DNA of 23,140 bases. Source: Phocaeicola_A sp045647865 (GTDB taxonomy: Bacteria; Bacteroidota; Bacteroidia; Bacteroidales; Bacteroidaceae). The stretch covers positions 1 to 23,140 of the forward strand of contig JAZRMW010000033.1 in NCBI GenBank assembly GCA_045647865.1, given 5' to 3'. This document shows positions 22,480-23,140 of this stretch, one piece after another; the stretch's first letter is position 1, and every line of letters starts with the position of its first letter. A program made the position numbers and the translations under genes. A model generated the notes under the pieces. That model was not told the origin of the DNA, did no database searches, and saw only the letters and a program-made list of their open reading frames with translations.

Positions 22480-23140
22480 TCAGAGCGTTACGCCAGTCTT
22501 GAAGATGGCTATTTCGCGATAGCCCTTCTTCTCGTTGTTGACCTCTTCGCCACTGGCTACACGGATAATGTAGTCGATGAATCGGCGGCAGGTAACTTCC
22601 ATCGGTTCGTTCTCTACGATGACACCAGTATTGAAGTCAATCCAAGTGGGTTTGTTTTTGGCGAGAGCCGAGTTGGTAGAAATCTTCATGGTGGGGACGA
22701 AGGTGCCGAAGGGGGTACCGCGTCCGGTGGTGAAGAGTACCATGTGGCATCCGCAAGAAGCCAAAGCTGTAGAGGCTACGAGGTCGTTGCCTGGAGCAGA
22801 AAGCAGGTTGAGACCCTTGTGTGAGAGACGTTCGCCGTAACCCATCACACCGCGTACATAATCCTTACCACACTTTTGTGTACAACCGAGGGCTTTCTCT
22901 TCGAGGGTAGAGATACCGCCGGCTTTGTTACCGGGTGACGGATTCTCGCCTACGGGTTCGCCGTGGGAGAGGAAATAGCTCTTGAAGTCGTTGATGAGCC
23001 TTACGGTCTGTTCGAAGAGTTCGTTGTTTTCGCAACGGTTCATCAGAATGGTTTCTGCACCGAACATCTCGGGAACTTCGGTCAGTACGGAGGTTCCACC
23101 TTGTGCTATCAAGTAATCGCTGAACATACCCAAGAGGGGG
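22480..23140 (-). CDS. uxaA: Altronate dehydratase, C-terminal part
   Basis: Dehydrates D-altronate to 2-keto-3-deoxygluconate in galacturonate catabolism. About 220 C-terminal residues are present; the ORF is open to the window edge and continues beyond 23140. Family features: TSVLTEVPEMFGAE, NPSPGNKAGGISTLEEKALGC with Cys, CTQKCGKDYV, LLSAPGNDLVASTALASCGC with paired Cys, TTGRGTPFGTFVPTMKISTN and WIDFNTG, as in UxaA/GarD-type dehydratases that hold a metal or cluster. The stop (TAA region) at 22480 is followed on the same strand by a repeat hairpin and nhaC. The start is outside the window. Confidence 0.93.
   Translation of the reverse strand, partial: PLLGMFSDYLIAQGGTSVLTEVPEMFGAETILMNRCENNELFEQTVRLINDFKSYFLSHGEPVGENPSPGNKAGGISTLEEKALGCTQKCGKDYVRGVMGYGERLSHKGLNLLSAPGNDLVASTALASCGCHMVLFTTGRGTPFGTFVPTMKISTNSALAKNKPTWIDFNTGVIVENEPMEVTCRRFIDYIIRVASGEEVNNEKKGYREIAIFKTGVTL

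Overview
The window looks like a chromosomal segment of a gut Bacteroidales bacterium, most likely Bacteroides. This is inferred from the gene families (a DAHP synthase/chorismate mutase fusion, a CotH protein with a Por-secretion-type C-terminus, a RecQ with a short tail), from start sites without Shine-Dalgarno sequences, and from several promoters of the Bacteroides type (TAnnTTTG at -7, TTTG/TTG about 20 bases upstream). I see no rRNA, tRNA, CRISPR array, transposase or phage gene.

Left part (168-4858, minus strand): an aromatic amino acid operon transcribed pheA - class I aminotransferase - DAHP synthase/chorismate mutase - tyrA. Together these commit carbon to the shikimate pathway, make prephenate from chorismate, send it to phenylpyruvate or 4-hydroxyphenylpyruvate, and transaminate the products to Phe and Tyr. 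In front of pheA lies the best find of the window: a 31-codon leader ORF (4753-4658, minus) whose residues 7-16 are ten consecutive aromatic residues (YFYFFFYFYF). Four alternating TCCCGC/GCGGGA segments surround and follow it, and the last pair forms an intrinsic terminator. This is the layout of a ribosome-controlled Phe/Tyr attenuator.

Middle (5009-10427, plus): a small conserved-looking protein directly followed by a PlsC-like acyltransferase, a strong bidirectional terminator, then a 1444-residue secreted multidomain CotH protein with its own promoter. Next come a minus-strand patatin-like phospholipase (10693-11535) and, divergently, a Xaa-Pro aminopeptidase and an exported papain-fold peptidase (11662-14304).

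Right part: recJ and recQ lie 10 bases apart (14715-18390). They are followed by about 470 bases of repeats, a short TPR protein, an exported beta-propeller gene broken by a one-base frameshift (19242-20581), an orphan 92-residue ORF, and on the minus strand nhaC downstream of a partial uxaA that runs off the window.

Intergenic spaces are rich in imperfect inverted repeats. Many are built from iterated 8-10 base units (CTCTGYGT, AATCCGYGY, AGGAGTTC, TTATCTCCC) that end in A or T runs. Two GTAGGGGC palindromes are also present.
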